A stretch of DNA of 64,000 nt from Ceratorhiza oryzae-sativae (GCA_030998015.1 JARWMV010000077.1:1-64000); one strand, 5' to 3'; positions 29,529-39,955 are shown, counted from the first letter of the stretch. Made by a program: numbers and translations. The notes: generated from the letters alone by a model not told the origin.

Positions 29529-29875
29529 GCACCTTGATCTGAAAATTCATATAAAGGAGGTAGACTTAATATATCGATATTAGAGGCAGTAGACCCCCAA
29601 TGATTGCAATGGCCCTAGTGCCATTACCCCCCCAAACAATGCAGCATAGCTGCATCAGTTTGGGGGGTCAACTGGGGAAAATGTCCGACCCCGATTCATT
29701 CCGGATATTAGTTCTAATAAAAAGTTTTTACCCATGGTTGTTAAGTGTAGACCTCTAACTAGAACTTCAACCCCTTTTCTCCAATCTTGAAAGTCTAACT
29801 CTTTTATACTTAAAAATTTCAAGTCACTAAGAAAGGGTATAAAGAAGTGATAAATGAAATAAACAAAATAAAAAA

Positions 29876-29932
29876 GTGGTTGATAAAGAGGGGTGGTTGA
29901 TAAAGAGGGGTGGTTGATAAAGAGGGGTTAAA
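29876..29932. repeat. 18-bp tandem repeat, three copies
   Basis: TGGTTGATAAAGAGGGGT repeated three times in an AT-rich spacer. Confidence 0.8.
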
Positions 29933-29953
29933 AGAGATAAAATTTTGAAACTT

Positions 29954-30125
29954 CCGCGCGCGTTAGTTGCTGGTGGGACTTGTCCCACCAACCAACGTGA
30001 GCAATCGCAACCGTTTGCGATTGCTAGTGCGCGGCATAATATCGATATTTAGCCGCCGGCTGAAAATGACGAACGGTCGTCATTTTCTACGAGGGAATCT
30101 TTAGGATTCCCTCTAACGCCGGCGG
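29954..30125 (-). mobile_element. family A element 26 (short form)
   Basis: Lies between LAGLIDADG remnants 7 and 10. Confidence 0.9.
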
Positions 30126-30181
30126 AGTACCTTTCCATTGTTCAATGTCCAAGTATTAAAATATTAAAGACCTATCTTATG

Positions 30182-30414
30182 AACCCGTGCACGCCTGCGA
30201 ACGCCTTGGCTCATATTGACCTTAAGGTCAATAATCAAGCCAAGTCGGCCCTGGCGTGCGCGCGGCGTCTGATTCCGAGGTACCCTGGAACTTAAAGTTC
30301 CAGGGTACCTCGCAATACCTCGCCGCGAACGCGGCCTCGGTAACCAAACCCCTCGGGTCAACAGCATGTATTTATATATAAATACAATGCTGGTTGACCC
30401 TAAGCGGGGGTTTG
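30182..30414 (+). mobile_element. family C element
   Basis: Inserted between the HKIGL codons and the body of LAGLIDADG remnant 7. Confidence 0.8.
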
Positions 30415-30838
30415 AAGCATCACCCCGCTAATCGATACCCCTGCCAAGACGTCTTGGCAGGGGTAGGATTGTAAAATAGGTAATGATCTTCGTGGGATTA
30501 CTATTCTAGCACCTCCATTATTTGTTTTATTCACTCGAGAATGCATGTAGATTTGGCGTCCCATCAATGGGACACCAAATCATGCACTCTCGGCCGCGCC
30601 GGCCGCGCTGGGGACGCCCGAAATGCGATTTCCAAGCCCTACGGGCATCCATTCGGGCGGTCCCAGCGCGACGGTATGTAGCATTCTAAATTCCATTTGC
30701 AATTTAGAGTATTCGCTAATAAGTTAACTTCTTCTAAAGTAAAACATTCTGTACAAAGAATAACCCTTTGGTCTGATTTATTGAAACTACCGTCATCACA
30801 CAACCAAAAAGCTAAAGAATGAACTGTCAGTAACTCAT

Positions 30839-30979
30839 CCCTCCGCGCTCTTTGATCGCCCGCAGGGCGGCCTAAGCGCGGAGGGCTCCACTAATCGATG
30901 ATTTGCGAAGGCAAATCTACACCCTGCCTAGAGAACTGCGCTTTAGCGCACGTCTTGGCAGGGGTATCGATTAGCGGGG
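30839..30979 (+). mobile_element. family D element
   Basis: Interrupts LAGLIDADG remnant 7 upstream of ELLTVHS. Confidence 0.85.
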
Positions 30980-31082
30980 TTCAGTTAAAAAATCCTTTTG
31001 ATGATTTCCATCTGACTGTGGGAGGCCTGCCTCAGGCGATTTAGCGCATGTTAAAGGAATAATACTTAATAACACACATTCT

Positions 31083-31254
31083 CCGCGCGCGTTAGTTGCT
31101 GGTGGGACTTGTCCCACCAACCAACGTGAGCAATCGCAACCGTTTGCGATTGCTAGTGCGCGGCATAATATCGATATTTAGCCGCCGGCTGAAAATGACG
31201 AACGGTCGTCATTTTCTACGAGGGAATCTTTAGGATTCCCTCTAACGCCGGCGG
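31083..31254 (-). mobile_element. family A element 27 (short form)
   Basis: Forms the 3' end of nad4 and provides its stop codon. Confidence 0.9.
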
Positions 31255-32742
31255 GGAGGGGATTGTGTTAAATAATAAAGATGTTACTGAAGTATGAAGA
31301 GATTCCAAAATTACATTAGGAAATATACCAAAAAATACTGTCGGAATCAAGAGAGAGATTAGTAACATAAATTCTCTTCTATCCAAGTCTATCACAGGAA
31401 CTAGGTAAGGTGAGAATTTCCCATAAGAAATTCTATTGTGGAACCAAATAGAATAACAAGCTGAAAGGACTATAGTTGTAGCACCAATTACACCAGCAAG
31501 CGCATTTCTTTCAAAAATACCAATTAAAGATAGAAACTCCCCTATGAAATTAACAGTTAAAGGAATTCCGGTATTTGCTATAGTAAAGATAAGAAAGAAT
31601 ACTACAAACAGAGGCATTGTTTGTGCTAATCCACGATAGTAATTTATAATTCTTGTATGATATCTATTGTACAAGACACCACCTACTAGTATAAATAATG
31701 CTGGACTTACAAAACCATGTGCTAATGACAGCACAATAGCTCCTTCGATACCAATTATAGTGTTAGAAAATAGACCTAAAATTATTACTGCCATGTGCGC
31801 AACAGATGAATACGCTACTAATACTTTAGTGTCGTGTTGGATTATTGTAGCTAGAGAAGCATAAACTAAAGTGATTATTGCAATAGTTTGAACTAAAGGA
31901 CCAAAATAATTACTTGCATCAGGTAAAAATGGTAGTAGTATTCTCATAATTCCATACACAGGGAATTTAAGTATAATAGCAGCTAGTAAGATTGAAGCGG
32001 CTAAAGGAGCTTCACTGTGGGCTCTAGGTAGCCAAATATGGAACGGGTATAATGGAGTTTTTACAGCAAATGCTAAAAAGAACCCCAACCATAAATATTT
32101 TTGGCTTTCCAGACTTATGTTATTCATTGATAGAAGAGTAAAATCTGTAGAACCTACATTGTAATATATTAACATTATAGCCAATAACATGAATAGAGAT
32201 CCAGCTAAAGTATAAAGGAATAATAAGAAAGACGCTCTGATTCTAGCCTCACCTGCTCCCCAAATTCCTACAATTAGGAATAAAGGAATTAATACACTTT
32301 CGAAGAAGATATAGAACAATAGAAGATCTAATACCACGAAAACTGCTATTTGAAGAGTTTCTAATACTAAAAAAGCAATTAAGAAGTATTTTAATCCTAC
32401 TTTAATATCATGCCAATTAGATAAGATACAAATAGGTGTAATAAAGGTTGTTAGAAGAACAAAATATAGGGAGATACCATCGATACCTAAGTGAAAATGG
32501 CAAAAACTAATTTGTGTGAATTCTTCTTGAAATTGGTAATGACTAACACTTGAATCAAATTGAGCCCACATTACCATTGAGATAATAAAATTAACTATAG
32601 ATGTAAATAGAGCTAATTGTTTCATTCTGGCTTCAGAATTTAGGCCTAAATATCTAGCAAATGAAGAACCTTTTGCGTCAGTTGAAAAGGGTAAAAGGGC
32701 CGCAGCCCCCAGTAAAGGAATTATTAATAATAATTGTAACAT
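31216..32742 (-). CDS. nad4: NADH dehydrogenase subunit 4
   Basis: A complete 508-residue complex I proton-pumping subunit. Landmarks in order: N-terminal MLQLLLIIPLLGAAALLPF, HLGIDGISLYFVLLTTF, FYIFFESVLIPLFLIVGIWG, KTPLYPFHIWLPRAHSEAPL, VAYSSVAHMAVIILGLF, LAHGFVSPALFILVGG and NFIGEFLSLIG. All Trp are TGG and there is no intron. The last genuine residues are SVTSLLFNTIPS. Then PPALEGILKIPS and TAG are encoded by the end of family A element 27, so the element truncated or extended the natural C-terminus by about 12 residues. A hairpin TTCGGCTTAAGCCGAAA lies about 20 bases upstream of the ATG and recurs at the duplicated nad4 start. Confidence 0.97.
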   Translation of the reverse strand: MLQLLLIIPLLGAAALLPFSTDAKGSSFARYLGLNSEARMKQLALFTSIVNFIISMVMWAQFDSSVSHYQFQEEFTQISFCHFHLGIDGISLYFVLLTTFITPICILSNWHDIKVGLKYFLIAFLVLETLQIAVFVVLDLLLFYIFFESVLIPLFLIVGIWGAGEARIRASFLLFLYTLAGSLFMLLAIMLIYYNVGSTDFTLLSMNNISLESQKYLWLGFFLAFAVKTPLYPFHIWLPRAHSEAPLAASILLAAIILKFPVYGIMRILLPFLPDASNYFGPLVQTIAIITLVYASLATIIQHDTKVLVAYSSVAHMAVIILGLFSNTIIGIEGAIVLSLAHGFVSPALFILVGGVLYNRYHTRIINYYRGLAQTMPLFVVFFLIFTIANTGIPLTVNFIGEFLSLIGIFERNALAGVIGATTIVLSACYSIWFHNRISYGKFSPYLVPVIDLDRREFMLLISLLIPTVFFGIFPNVILESLHTSVTSLLFNTIPSPPALEGILKIPS

Positions 32743-32909
32743 AGTTTTAATTTTTATATATTTTCGGCTTAAGCCGAAACAAAATATCTAAGGATTAAAA
32801 TTTTATTTTTAAAGAAAAGAACAAGAAACAAATCTTGGGGGGGGTTGAAATTATGCAAAATTAAATGAAACAAACAAAAGATTTTTGAGTTTTAGATCGA
32901 CTACAAACT

Positions 32910-33081
32910 CCGCGCGCGTTAGTTGCTGGTGGGACTTGTCCCACCAACCAACGTGAGCAATCGCAACCGTTTGCGATTGCTAGTGCGCGGCATAATATCG
33001 ATATTTAGCCGCCGGCTGAAAATGACGAACGGTCGTCATTTTCTACGAGGGAATCTTTAGGATTCCCTCTAACGCCGGCGG
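32910..33081 (-). mobile_element. family A element 28 (short form)
   Basis: Between nad4 and the tail of LAGLIDADG remnant 6. Confidence 0.9.
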
Positions 33082-33389
33082 GCGCATCATAGGGGGCAGT
33101 ATGGGTCCTATTAAGCCCTGCCTGGGCAACTGCGCTTTAGCGCACGTCTTGGCAGGGGTAGATTGTAGAATCGCTAATTTTCTTTGTGGTATAACAATTC
33201 TATAACCACCATTTGAAGCTTTTTTTTTGTAACTCTCTAAATCCCATTTGTCATTTAAAACATTGATTAATAGTTCAACTTCTTTTATTGTAAAAGATTC
33301 TGTACAAAGAATGACTCTTTTAGTTGATTTATCAAAACTACCATCAGCGCAAATCCAATAGGCTAAAGACTTAGTTGTGAATAAGTCAC

Positions 33390-33530
33390 CCCTCCGCGCT
33401 CTTTGATCGCCCGCAGGGCGGCCTAAGCGCGGAGGGCTCCACTAATCGATGATTTGCGAAGGCAAATCTACACCCTGCCTAGAGAACTGCGCTTTAGCGC
33501 ACGTCTTGGCAGGGGTATCGATTAGCGGGG
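33390..33530 (+). mobile_element. family D element inside LAGLIDADG remnant 6
   Basis: Lies between the codons FIPTNI and GDLFTTKSLAY. The inferred empty site CACCTATG leaves at most 1-2 bp of duplication, unlike families C and G. Confidence 0.8.
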
Positions 33531-34057
33531 CTATGTTAGTTGGAATGAATTTTTTACCCTCGAAATAAAACAAACTCCCGAGCGTAGATCGCGCCTTAGC
33601 GCGGCCCACGCTCGGGCAGCGCCTAACGATCGGGATGATTTCCGTAGACCCCCAACAATTGACCCCCAATACGTTGGCCCGTAGGGCGTGCCTTACAGGC
33701 TTGGTAACGCATTGGGAGGCCATTGCATTATTGGGGGGCGGATGCCCCTCAAACAATGCAGCGTAGCTGCACATGTTTGGGGGGCAGTAGGGAAATCGAC
33801 GCCCGATCGTTGGGGTCATAAAACTCGTTAAAACAAGGTAAACTCCGCTCCCTGGATCTCTAGAGATCCAGGAGGCGGGGTATAAAATCTCATAGAACTA
33901 TGTTTTTTTTCTTTTAAAGAAATAAAATTTGTCTTGGGGTTTGAACCACAATACTCTTTAAATAAATTCTCAGCGCTCTTTGATCGCCCGAAGGGCGGCC
34001 TAAGCGCTGAGAACTCTAAATACCCCGCCAATGTTCCATTGGCGGATTTGCGAAGGC

Positions 34058-34269
34058 CCGCGCGCGTTAGTTGCTGGTGGGACTTGTCCCACCAACCAAC
34101 GTGAGCAATCGCAACCGTTTGCGATTGCTAGTGCGCGGCATAATATCGATATTTAGCCGCCGGCTGAAAATGACGAACGGTCGTCATTTTCTACGAGGGA
34201 ATCTTTCGGTCCAGCAAGATTTATAAATTTATAAATCTTGCGTGGAAGGATTCCCTCTAACGCCGGCGG
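34058..34269 (-). mobile_element. family A element 29 with nested family F
   Basis: The first loop holds CAAGATTTATAAATTTATAA-type family F sequence. It is preceded by family E (about 33,969-34,057), forming an E-A-F composite. Confidence 0.9.
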
Positions 34270-34459
34270 TCTATTTGGGGTCTTGTAAATGGCCCTGCCT
34301 GGCAACTGCGCTTTAGCGCACGTCTTAGCAGGGCTTGAGTAAATAATCTTTGTGTATAGTACTTTGTTTAAACTGCAATCTAGCATTTCTAGAAGCTTTT
34401 TGTTTTTGAGCATAAAGGTCAACCAATAAAAGGCCCCGCGGCAGTACCCTGTCGTCAGC

Positions 34460-34631
34460 CCGCGCGCGTTAGTTGCTGGTGGGACTTGTCCCACCAACCA
34501 ACGTGAGCAATCGCAACCGTTTGCGATTGCTAGTGCGCGGCATAATATCGATATTTAGCCGCCGGCTGAAAATGACGAACGGTCGTCATTTTCTACGAGG
34601 GAATCTTTAGGATTCCCTCTAACGCCGGCGG
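34460..34631 (-). mobile_element. family A element 30 (short form)
   Basis: Splits LAGLIDADG remnant 6 downstream of its nad4-derived start. Confidence 0.9.
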
Positions 34632-34848
34632 GCTGTAAATTCCGGGCTCACTGAAAAGGGGGTTTGCTCAGTTTTGGTAAACGGCTTGATGCTTTTTCAT
34701 CACGCGGAGCAACAGGTACCCTTAACAGGCAAGTTAGCGGGTTGAATAGTTCACTAAAGTTAACTAAACCAAATCCAATTGGCTGAATATAAACGTCAAT
34801 AATATAAACTGCTCCAATTAAAGGTACTATTAATAATAATTGTAACAT

Positions 34849-35176
34849 AGTTGTAACTTGTATATATTTTCGGCTTAAGCCTAAACAAAATATCTTATGA
34901 GGATACTGGGCGGCTGTTTTCCTCTTCTGATCAACTAAGATGACACAGAAGGGAATATGGTCAACCTTCCGGTCAACAGAGTTGACACGAGAAGGTGAAA
35001 CATATTAAAGAAAAACTGGGTCTAAGGGCAGGAAAACCCTTAATATAAAAAAACTCATAATTTAAAGGAAAAAGAACAAGAAACAAATCTTGGTGGGAAG
35101 GGGTGGGTAGCCTAATTACTTAGCCTCAAGGCTAGGGCCGCCCAAAATGTTTAGAGACCTATCTTATATAGCATTA
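34849..35176. other. spacer with copied nad4 leader, no gene
   Basis: Starts with the nad4-like leader (ATATATTTTCGGCTTAAGCC). The rest shows no coding sequence. Confidence 0.5.
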
Positions 35177-35317
35177 CCCCGCTAATCGATACCCCTGCCA
35201 AGACGTGCGCTAAAGCGCAGTTCTCTAGGCAGGGTGTAGATTTGCCTTCGCAAATCATCGATTATTGGAGCCCTCCGCGCTTAGGCCGCCCTGCGGGCGA
35301 TCAAAGAGCGCGGAGGG
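35177..35317 (-). mobile_element. family D element
   Basis: Full length. TTATTGGAG replaces TTAGTGGAG at one stem base. Confidence 0.85.
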
Positions 35318-35759
35318 TAGATGGAATAATATTTTTTAATAACCCCAAGGATGCTTGTCTTCCGACAAGCATCCTTAGGAGTCCCCTGCCGCCTACGGCC
35401 GCTTTACCGATCTACCGGCAAAAATCCAAAGCGCCACCTGCCGGACAAGCCCCCCAATAAGGTAATGGCCCCCCCAATGCGTTGTAACGCATTGGGAGGC
35501 CATTGCCTTGTTGGGGGTCTCCTGCCTTGTTGGGGGTCTCCTTGTTGGGGGTCTACTGCCCCTCAAACATGTGCAGCTACGCTGCATTGTTTGAGGGGCA
35601 TCCGAGCAGGTAACGCGAGGTTATACTTTGGTATACCTAGGGCAGGGGAGGCTTGTCAGGCTTGTACAATTGGTACACTTTTTTGGGGAATTCTAACCCC
35701 TATTTTTCCTGGAGAAATATAGGAGCCATTACCATTTTTATTTATGGTACAATTTATAT

Positions 35760-35831
35760 CGGACAGGTTCGATTCGAACGAACAAGATCTTACTCCCAAA
35801 GTAAGCAACAGGCCAATTTGTTTTCTATCCG
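35760..35831 (-). tRNA. trnP: tRNA-Pro (TGG)
   Basis: On the minus strand: acceptor CGGATAG/CTGTCCG, D arm AACA/TGTT, anticodon stem CTTAC/GTAAG with loop TTTGGGA (anticodon TGG), T arm GTTCG-TTCGAAT-CGAAC. Confidence 0.9.
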
Positions 35832-36077
35832 TTTATTTACTTTAGTACCCCAAAATGTTTCTGGGCAACCCCCTGTCGTGGCTTGTATTAATACATGCCA
35901 CGACAGTATAAATCCTGAATAGTTTTTGGGTGATTTATCATTTTTTTTGCTAGCCCCTTCGCGTTCATCTAAAAATTATGGGGTTCCTCAAATTTGATTA
36001 TTTGTATAACAATATATTTAAGGGATTCCCATAATTGTGGTAAGAGGGACCCCAGAACTTAAGGGTTTGCAGACAAA

Positions 36078-36287
36078 TCAAACCCCCGCTTAGGGTCATC
36101 CAGCATTGTATTTATATATAAATACATGCTGTTGACCCGAGGGGTTTGGTTATCGAGGCCGCGTTCGCGGCGAGGTATTGCGAGGTACCCTGGAACTTTA
36201 AGTTCCAGGGTACCTCGGAATCAGACGCCGCGCGCACGCCAGGGCCGCCTTGGCTTAAGCCAGGGCGTTCGCAGGCGTGCTCGGGTC
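36078..36287 (-). mobile_element. family C element
   Basis: TCAAACCCCCGC to GCTCGGGTC, joined to family A 31. Confidence 0.82.
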
Positions 36288-36459
36288 CCGCCGGCGTTAG
36301 AGGGAATCCTAAAGATTCCCTCGTAGAAAATGACGACCGTTCGTCATTTTCAGCCGGCGGCTAAATATCGATATTATGCCGCGCACTAGCAATCGCAAAC
36401 GGTTGCGATTGCTCACGTTGGTTGGTGGGACAAGTCCCACCAGCAACTAACGCGCGCGG
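36288..36459 (+). mobile_element. family A element 31 (short form)
   Basis: Abuts a family C copy (36,078-36,287). Confidence 0.9.
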
Positions 36460-36654
36460 AAACATAACCCTCCGCCGATGGAGGATCGTGCTAGCACGAT
36501 CGTAATCGGCGGATCCGTGGCATCCAGTCATGCTTGCAGCGCGCTATGCGGCTGCCCGCAAAACACTGTTTTACCGTCTCGTGTCAACATAGTTGACCGG
36601 CCGGTACTGTTTTACTACTCGTCGCGCTGGGACCACCCGAATGGATAAATCACA

Positions 36655-36918
36655 CCCCCGCTCTATCGGCTAAAATCTTAGGTGTAACCCAAGATTTCAG
36701 CCGCCCTGCCTAGAGAACTGCGCTTTAGCGCACGTCTTGGCAGGGGTAATAAAGCGGAGGGTCGACGACCCGTGGGTGTGGTTATCGAGGCCGCGTTCGC
36801 GGCGAGGTATTGCGAGGTACCCTGGAACTTTAAGTTCCAGGGTACCTCGGAATCAGACGCCCGCGTACGCCAGGGCCGCCTTGGCTTAAGCCAAGGCGTT
36901 CGCAGGCGTGCACGGGTC
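36655..36918 (-). mobile_element. composite C2 element within a family I block
   Basis: The C2-type start joins a C-type GGTACCCTGG arm. The whole is embedded between CGTCGCGCTGGG...CCCGAATGG and TTTCGGGCGTCCCCAGCGCG (family I). Near-identical composites are at 38,684-38,941 and 44,996-45,260. Confidence 0.75.
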
Positions 36919-37181
36919 ACCTTTCGGGCGTCCCCAGCGCGGCCGACTCGCCGAGAATCGATGATTTGCGAAGGCAAATCTACATCGATTCTCGAGGGTG
37001 TTTTACCGTCTCGTGTCAACATAGTTGACCGGCCGGTAAAACCAAAACCTCAAAAAACCTCGACAGGGTACTGCCGCGGGCTATGGACTCATAGCCCATG
37101 TAAAATTAAGGGCACTGAATCCCGCGAGCGTAGCTCGCGGCCGCCGCCTTAAAGCGGCGGGGTGATTAGATTCCGGTGATT

Positions 37182-37258
37182 AGAGTCAAGAGGGAATTGA
37201 ACCCTAACTTTATCAAATTTGCAGTCTGACTACAGAACCATTCTGTAAACTTAACTCT
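37182..37258 (-). tRNA. trnC: tRNA-Cys (GCA)
   Basis: On the minus strand: acceptor AGAGTTA/TGACTCT, D stem TACAG/CTGTA, anticodon stem TCAGA/TTTGA with loop CTGCAAA (anticodon GCA), T loop TTCAATT between AGGG and CCCT. The T stem has one weak pair, so this is slightly less certain. Confidence 0.75.
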
Positions 37259-37659
37259 GCAGATAAATTTTGTTTAAGATTTTGACATTTGTACTATTCC
37301 CTGAAGGGGAAGAGAGCAAATTTTTTATTATCCACCTCTATGAGATGGTACCTAATAAAATTTTCCTTCGAGGGGGAACTCGAAATATTAAAGGTTGTCT
37401 ACAACCCCGTAAATTTCCGAAGGGGTCGGCATATAGTTTTTTTTATGAAAAACCCCAGTGCATTATAAAACTATTTTATACAACATCATAGGGGGCATGT
37501 GCGGAGATAATCCTTGTTGCAGCGCGCTATGCGGCTGCGCAGAAGATCAGTTAGTGATTTAGCTGAAATTCGAATTCTAAAACCAGCATCTTGTTTGGCA
37601 AGAGTACATTTTAAACCGAATTTGTTCTCTAAAACATTAATTAGAAGCTCAACTTCAGC

Positions 37660-37831
37660 CCGCCGGCGTTAGAGGGAATCCTAAAGATTCCCTCGTAGAA
37701 AATGACGACCGTTCGTCATTTTCAGCCGGCGGCTAAATATCGATATTATGCCGCGCACTAGCAATCGCAAACGGTTGCGATTGCTCACGTTGGTTGGTGG
37801 GACAAGTCCCACCAGCAACTAACGCGCGCGG
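37660..37831 (+). mobile_element. family A element 32 (short form)
   Basis: Splits LAGLIDADG remnant 8 just upstream of EVELLINVL. Confidence 0.9.
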
Positions 37832-37848
37832 AGAATGTGTTGCTATTG

Positions 37849-37926
37849 ACCCCCCAAACAAATGCAGCTACGCTGCATTGTTTGGGGGGGCAATAGCCCC
37901 CCAATACGCTGCAACGCATTGGGGGT
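37849..37926 (+). mobile_element. family G element with CTATTG duplication
   Basis: CTATTG at 37,843-37,848 and 37,927-37,932. Confidence 0.8.
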
Positions 37927-38067
37927 CTATTGTAACTCTTTGACTAGATTTGCAAAAACCTCCGTCTAATTATCATGTACAATGCCTTGTCTAAACATTA
38001 AACTGGGATTTAAACTCGTTATTCGTTTATTTTTATAAAGATCAGAGGGGTTACTTATAACCCAATT

Positions 38068-38619
38068 CCCTCCGCGCTCTTTGATCGCCCGCAGGGCGGC
38101 CTAAGCGCGGAGGGCTCCACTAATCGATGATTTGCGAAGGCAAATCTACACCCTGCCTAGAGAACTGCGCTTTAGCGCACGTCTTGGCAGGGGTATCGAT
38201 TAGCGGGGTTGTGTTTCATCACTGGAGGGGTTTCTTATAACCCAATTCCCTCCGCGCTCTTTGATCGCCCGCAGGGCGGCCTAAGCGCGGAGGGCTCCAC
38301 TAATCGATGATTTGCGAAGGCAAATCTACACCCTGCCTAGAGAACTGCGCTTTAGCGCACGTCTTGGCAGGGGTATCGATTAGCGGGGTTGTGTTTCATC
38401 ATTGGAGGCATCACATTGGCTAACAATTCTTGTAAGACAGAAATTGAATAAGACGGTATTACAATTATATAACCAATTCCCTCCGCGCTCTTTGATCGCC
38501 CGCAGGGCGGCCTAAGCGCGGAGGGCTCCACTAATCGATGATTTGCGAAGGCAAATCTACACCCTGCCTAGAGAACTGCGCTTTAGCGCACGTCTTGGCA
38601 GGGGTATCGATTAGCGGGG
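38068..38619 (+). repeat. three family D copies in tandem with endonuclease tail
   Basis: Copies at 38,068-38,208, 38,248-38,388 and 38,479-38,619. The first two are separated by a 39-bp spacer whose ends (ACCCAATTC, TTGTGTTTCATCA) are repeated with the element, so a unit of D plus spacer was duplicated. The spacer before the third encodes, on the minus strand, the LAGLIDADG tail IVIPSYSISVLQELLANVMP then PMMKH. Confidence 0.8.
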
Positions 38620-39300
38620 TTTTGTTTATTTGCGTAACATTCCGTCGCGCTGGGTGCGCCCGAATGGATAAATCACACCCCCGCTCTATCGGCTAAAATC
38701 TTAGGTGTAACCCAAGATTTCAGCCGCCCTGCCTAGAGAACTGCGCTTTAGCGCACGTCTTGGCAGGGGTAATAAAGCGGAGGGTCGACGACCCGTGGGT
38801 GTGGTTATCGAGGCCGCGTTCGCGGCGAGGTATTGCGAGGTACCCTGGAACTTTAAGTTCCAGGGTACCTCGGAATCAGACGCCCGCGTACGCCAGGGCC
38901 GCCTTGGCTTAAGCCAAGGCGTTCGCAGGCGTGCACGGGTCACCTTTCGGGCGCACCCAGCGCGGCCGTCTCGCCGAGAATCGATGATTTGCGAAGGCAA
39001 ATCTACATCGATTCTCGAGGGTTAAATTCCACTCATTTAAAACCTTAATTAGAAGATTGACTTCCCGCCGGCGTTAGAGGGAATCCTAAAGATTCCCTCG
39101 TAGAAAATGACGACCGTTCGTCATTTTCAGCCGGCGGCTAAATATCGATATTATGCCGCGCACTAGCAATCGCAAACGGTTGCGATTGCTCACGTTGGTT
39201 GGTGGGACAAGTCCCACCAGCAACTAACGCGCGCGGAAGGTTGACAATTCATCCCATTTTACGGTCTTTTTATTACCCGTGCACGCCTGCGAACGCCTTG
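38390..39300 (-). pseudogene. LAGLIDADG homing endonuclease remnant 9
   Basis: Pieces EVNLLIKVLNEWNL (about 39,020-39,063, next to family A 33) and VIPSYSISVLQELLANVMPP (38,400-38,470) lie on either side of elements D, I and C2. Confidence 0.55.
39065..39236 (+). mobile_element. family A element 33 (short form)
   Basis: Splits LAGLIDADG remnant 9 before EVNLLIKVL. Confidence 0.9.
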
Positions 39301-39441
39301 GCTTGCCAAGGCGGCCCTGGCGTGCGCGCGGCTCGCCGCGAACGCGGCCTCGTTAACAATGCCCACGGGTCGTTGACCCTCCGCTTTAGCGGCTGAAATC
39401 TTGGGTTACACCTAAGATTTTAGCCGATAGAGCGGGGGCAT
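39277..39441 (+). mobile_element. family C2 element
   Basis: Short C2 lacking the TGCCTAGAG arm, CCCGTGCACGCC to GAGCGGGGGCATTA. Confidence 0.78.
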
Positions 39442-39755
39442 TATAACCCCAACTAGCTGCCCACCAAACAATGCAGCGTAGCTGCACATGTTTGGGGGTC
39501 AGTAGGGATCCTGTGGAGTCCGAAGAGGGCTAGGGTAGGGTAAAGCTTTGCTTTACTCGGCCCTAGCTAGTTGAAGCCTCTGCCGAGCCCCGGCCGATCC
39601 ATAGTAAGATGGTGCGATCTAATCTGGTTTCTATCTCGGTCAACATAGTTGACACGAGATAGGGTAAGGCCGGCAGGGGTATGATACGATATCCTTTTCT
39701 AACCCCAATACACATTATTTTACTTACGTTTTCCCTTCTGGTAAATTACGAAGTC
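39442..39755. other. no gene seen; G and J hairpins
   Basis: Contains a family G hairpin (39,455-39,505) and family J (ATCTCGGTCAACATAGTTGA, TTGACACGAGATAGGGT). No coding sequence recognised. Confidence 0.5.
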
Positions 39756-39927
39756 CCGCCGGCGTTAGAGGGAATCCTAAAGATTCCCTCGTAGAAAATG
39801 ACGACCGTTCGTCATTTTCAGCCGGCGGCTAAATATCGATATTATGCCGCGCACTAGCAATCGCAAACGGTTGCGATTGCTCACGTTGGTTGGTGGGACA
39901 AGTCCCACCAGCAACTAACGCGCGCGG
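39756..39927 (+). mobile_element. family A element 34 (short form)
   Basis: 29 bp from the next A copy. Flanks AAGTC/GACTT extend the palindrome. Confidence 0.9.
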
Positions 39928-39955
39928 GACTTCAAGAATATTCACCCCAAATACA

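Larger units (their letters stand above)
28920..29870 (-). pseudogene. intronic endonuclease remnants before a cob exon
   Basis: The minus strand has LDFQDWRKGVEVLVRGLHLT and MGKNFLLELISGMNRGRTF (the usual end of LAGLIDADG intron proteins), a family G block (29,590-29,672), SNIDILSLPPLYEFSDQG, family A 25, VISNKQWVTSAKFFMLTPYF and SSKSELCAFFGLSDVTIYKF, a helix-turn-helix of the NUMOD type. It is probably the joined tails of two HEGs. Confidence 0.6.
30160..31080 (-). pseudogene. LAGLIDADG homing endonuclease 7, C-terminal half in pieces
   Basis: The minus strand reads ELLTVHSLAFWLCDDGSFNK (second motif), VILCTECFTLEEVNLLANTL, an element (about 30,535-30,675), NNGGARIVIPRRSLPILQS, elements C and D, and the last codons HKIGL near 30,165-30,180. 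The first half is replaced by family D (30,839-30,979). No N-terminal motif found. Confidence 0.65.
33082..34848 (-). pseudogene. LAGLIDADG remnant 6 fused to a duplicated nad4 start
   Basis: The first 13 codons (MLQLLLIVPLIGA) and the TTCGGCTTAAGCC-containing leader copy the nad4 5' end. They run in frame into IQPIGFGLVNFSELFNPLTC, a HEG-type N-terminus. The frame stops at 34,648. Further pieces lie downstream: LLLVDLYAQKQ, ARLQFKQSTIHKDYLL, FKEYCGSNPKTN, FYFEGKKFIPTNI, family D, LAYWICADGSFDK (second motif), VELLINVLNDKWDLES and a PPMMR tail. They are separated by A, E, F, D and G copies. Thoroughly dead. Confidence 0.7.
37463..38058 (-). pseudogene. LAGLIDADG homing endonuclease remnant 8
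   Basis: The C-terminal end reads MPPMMLYKIVL then TAA (37,463). Before it are EVELLINVLENKFGLKCTLA and FRIRISAKSLTDLLR, split by a single 23-bp H unit (about 37,519). Beyond family A 32 and a family G element, LMFRQGIVHDN is followed by TAG. Heavily decayed. Confidence 0.6.
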
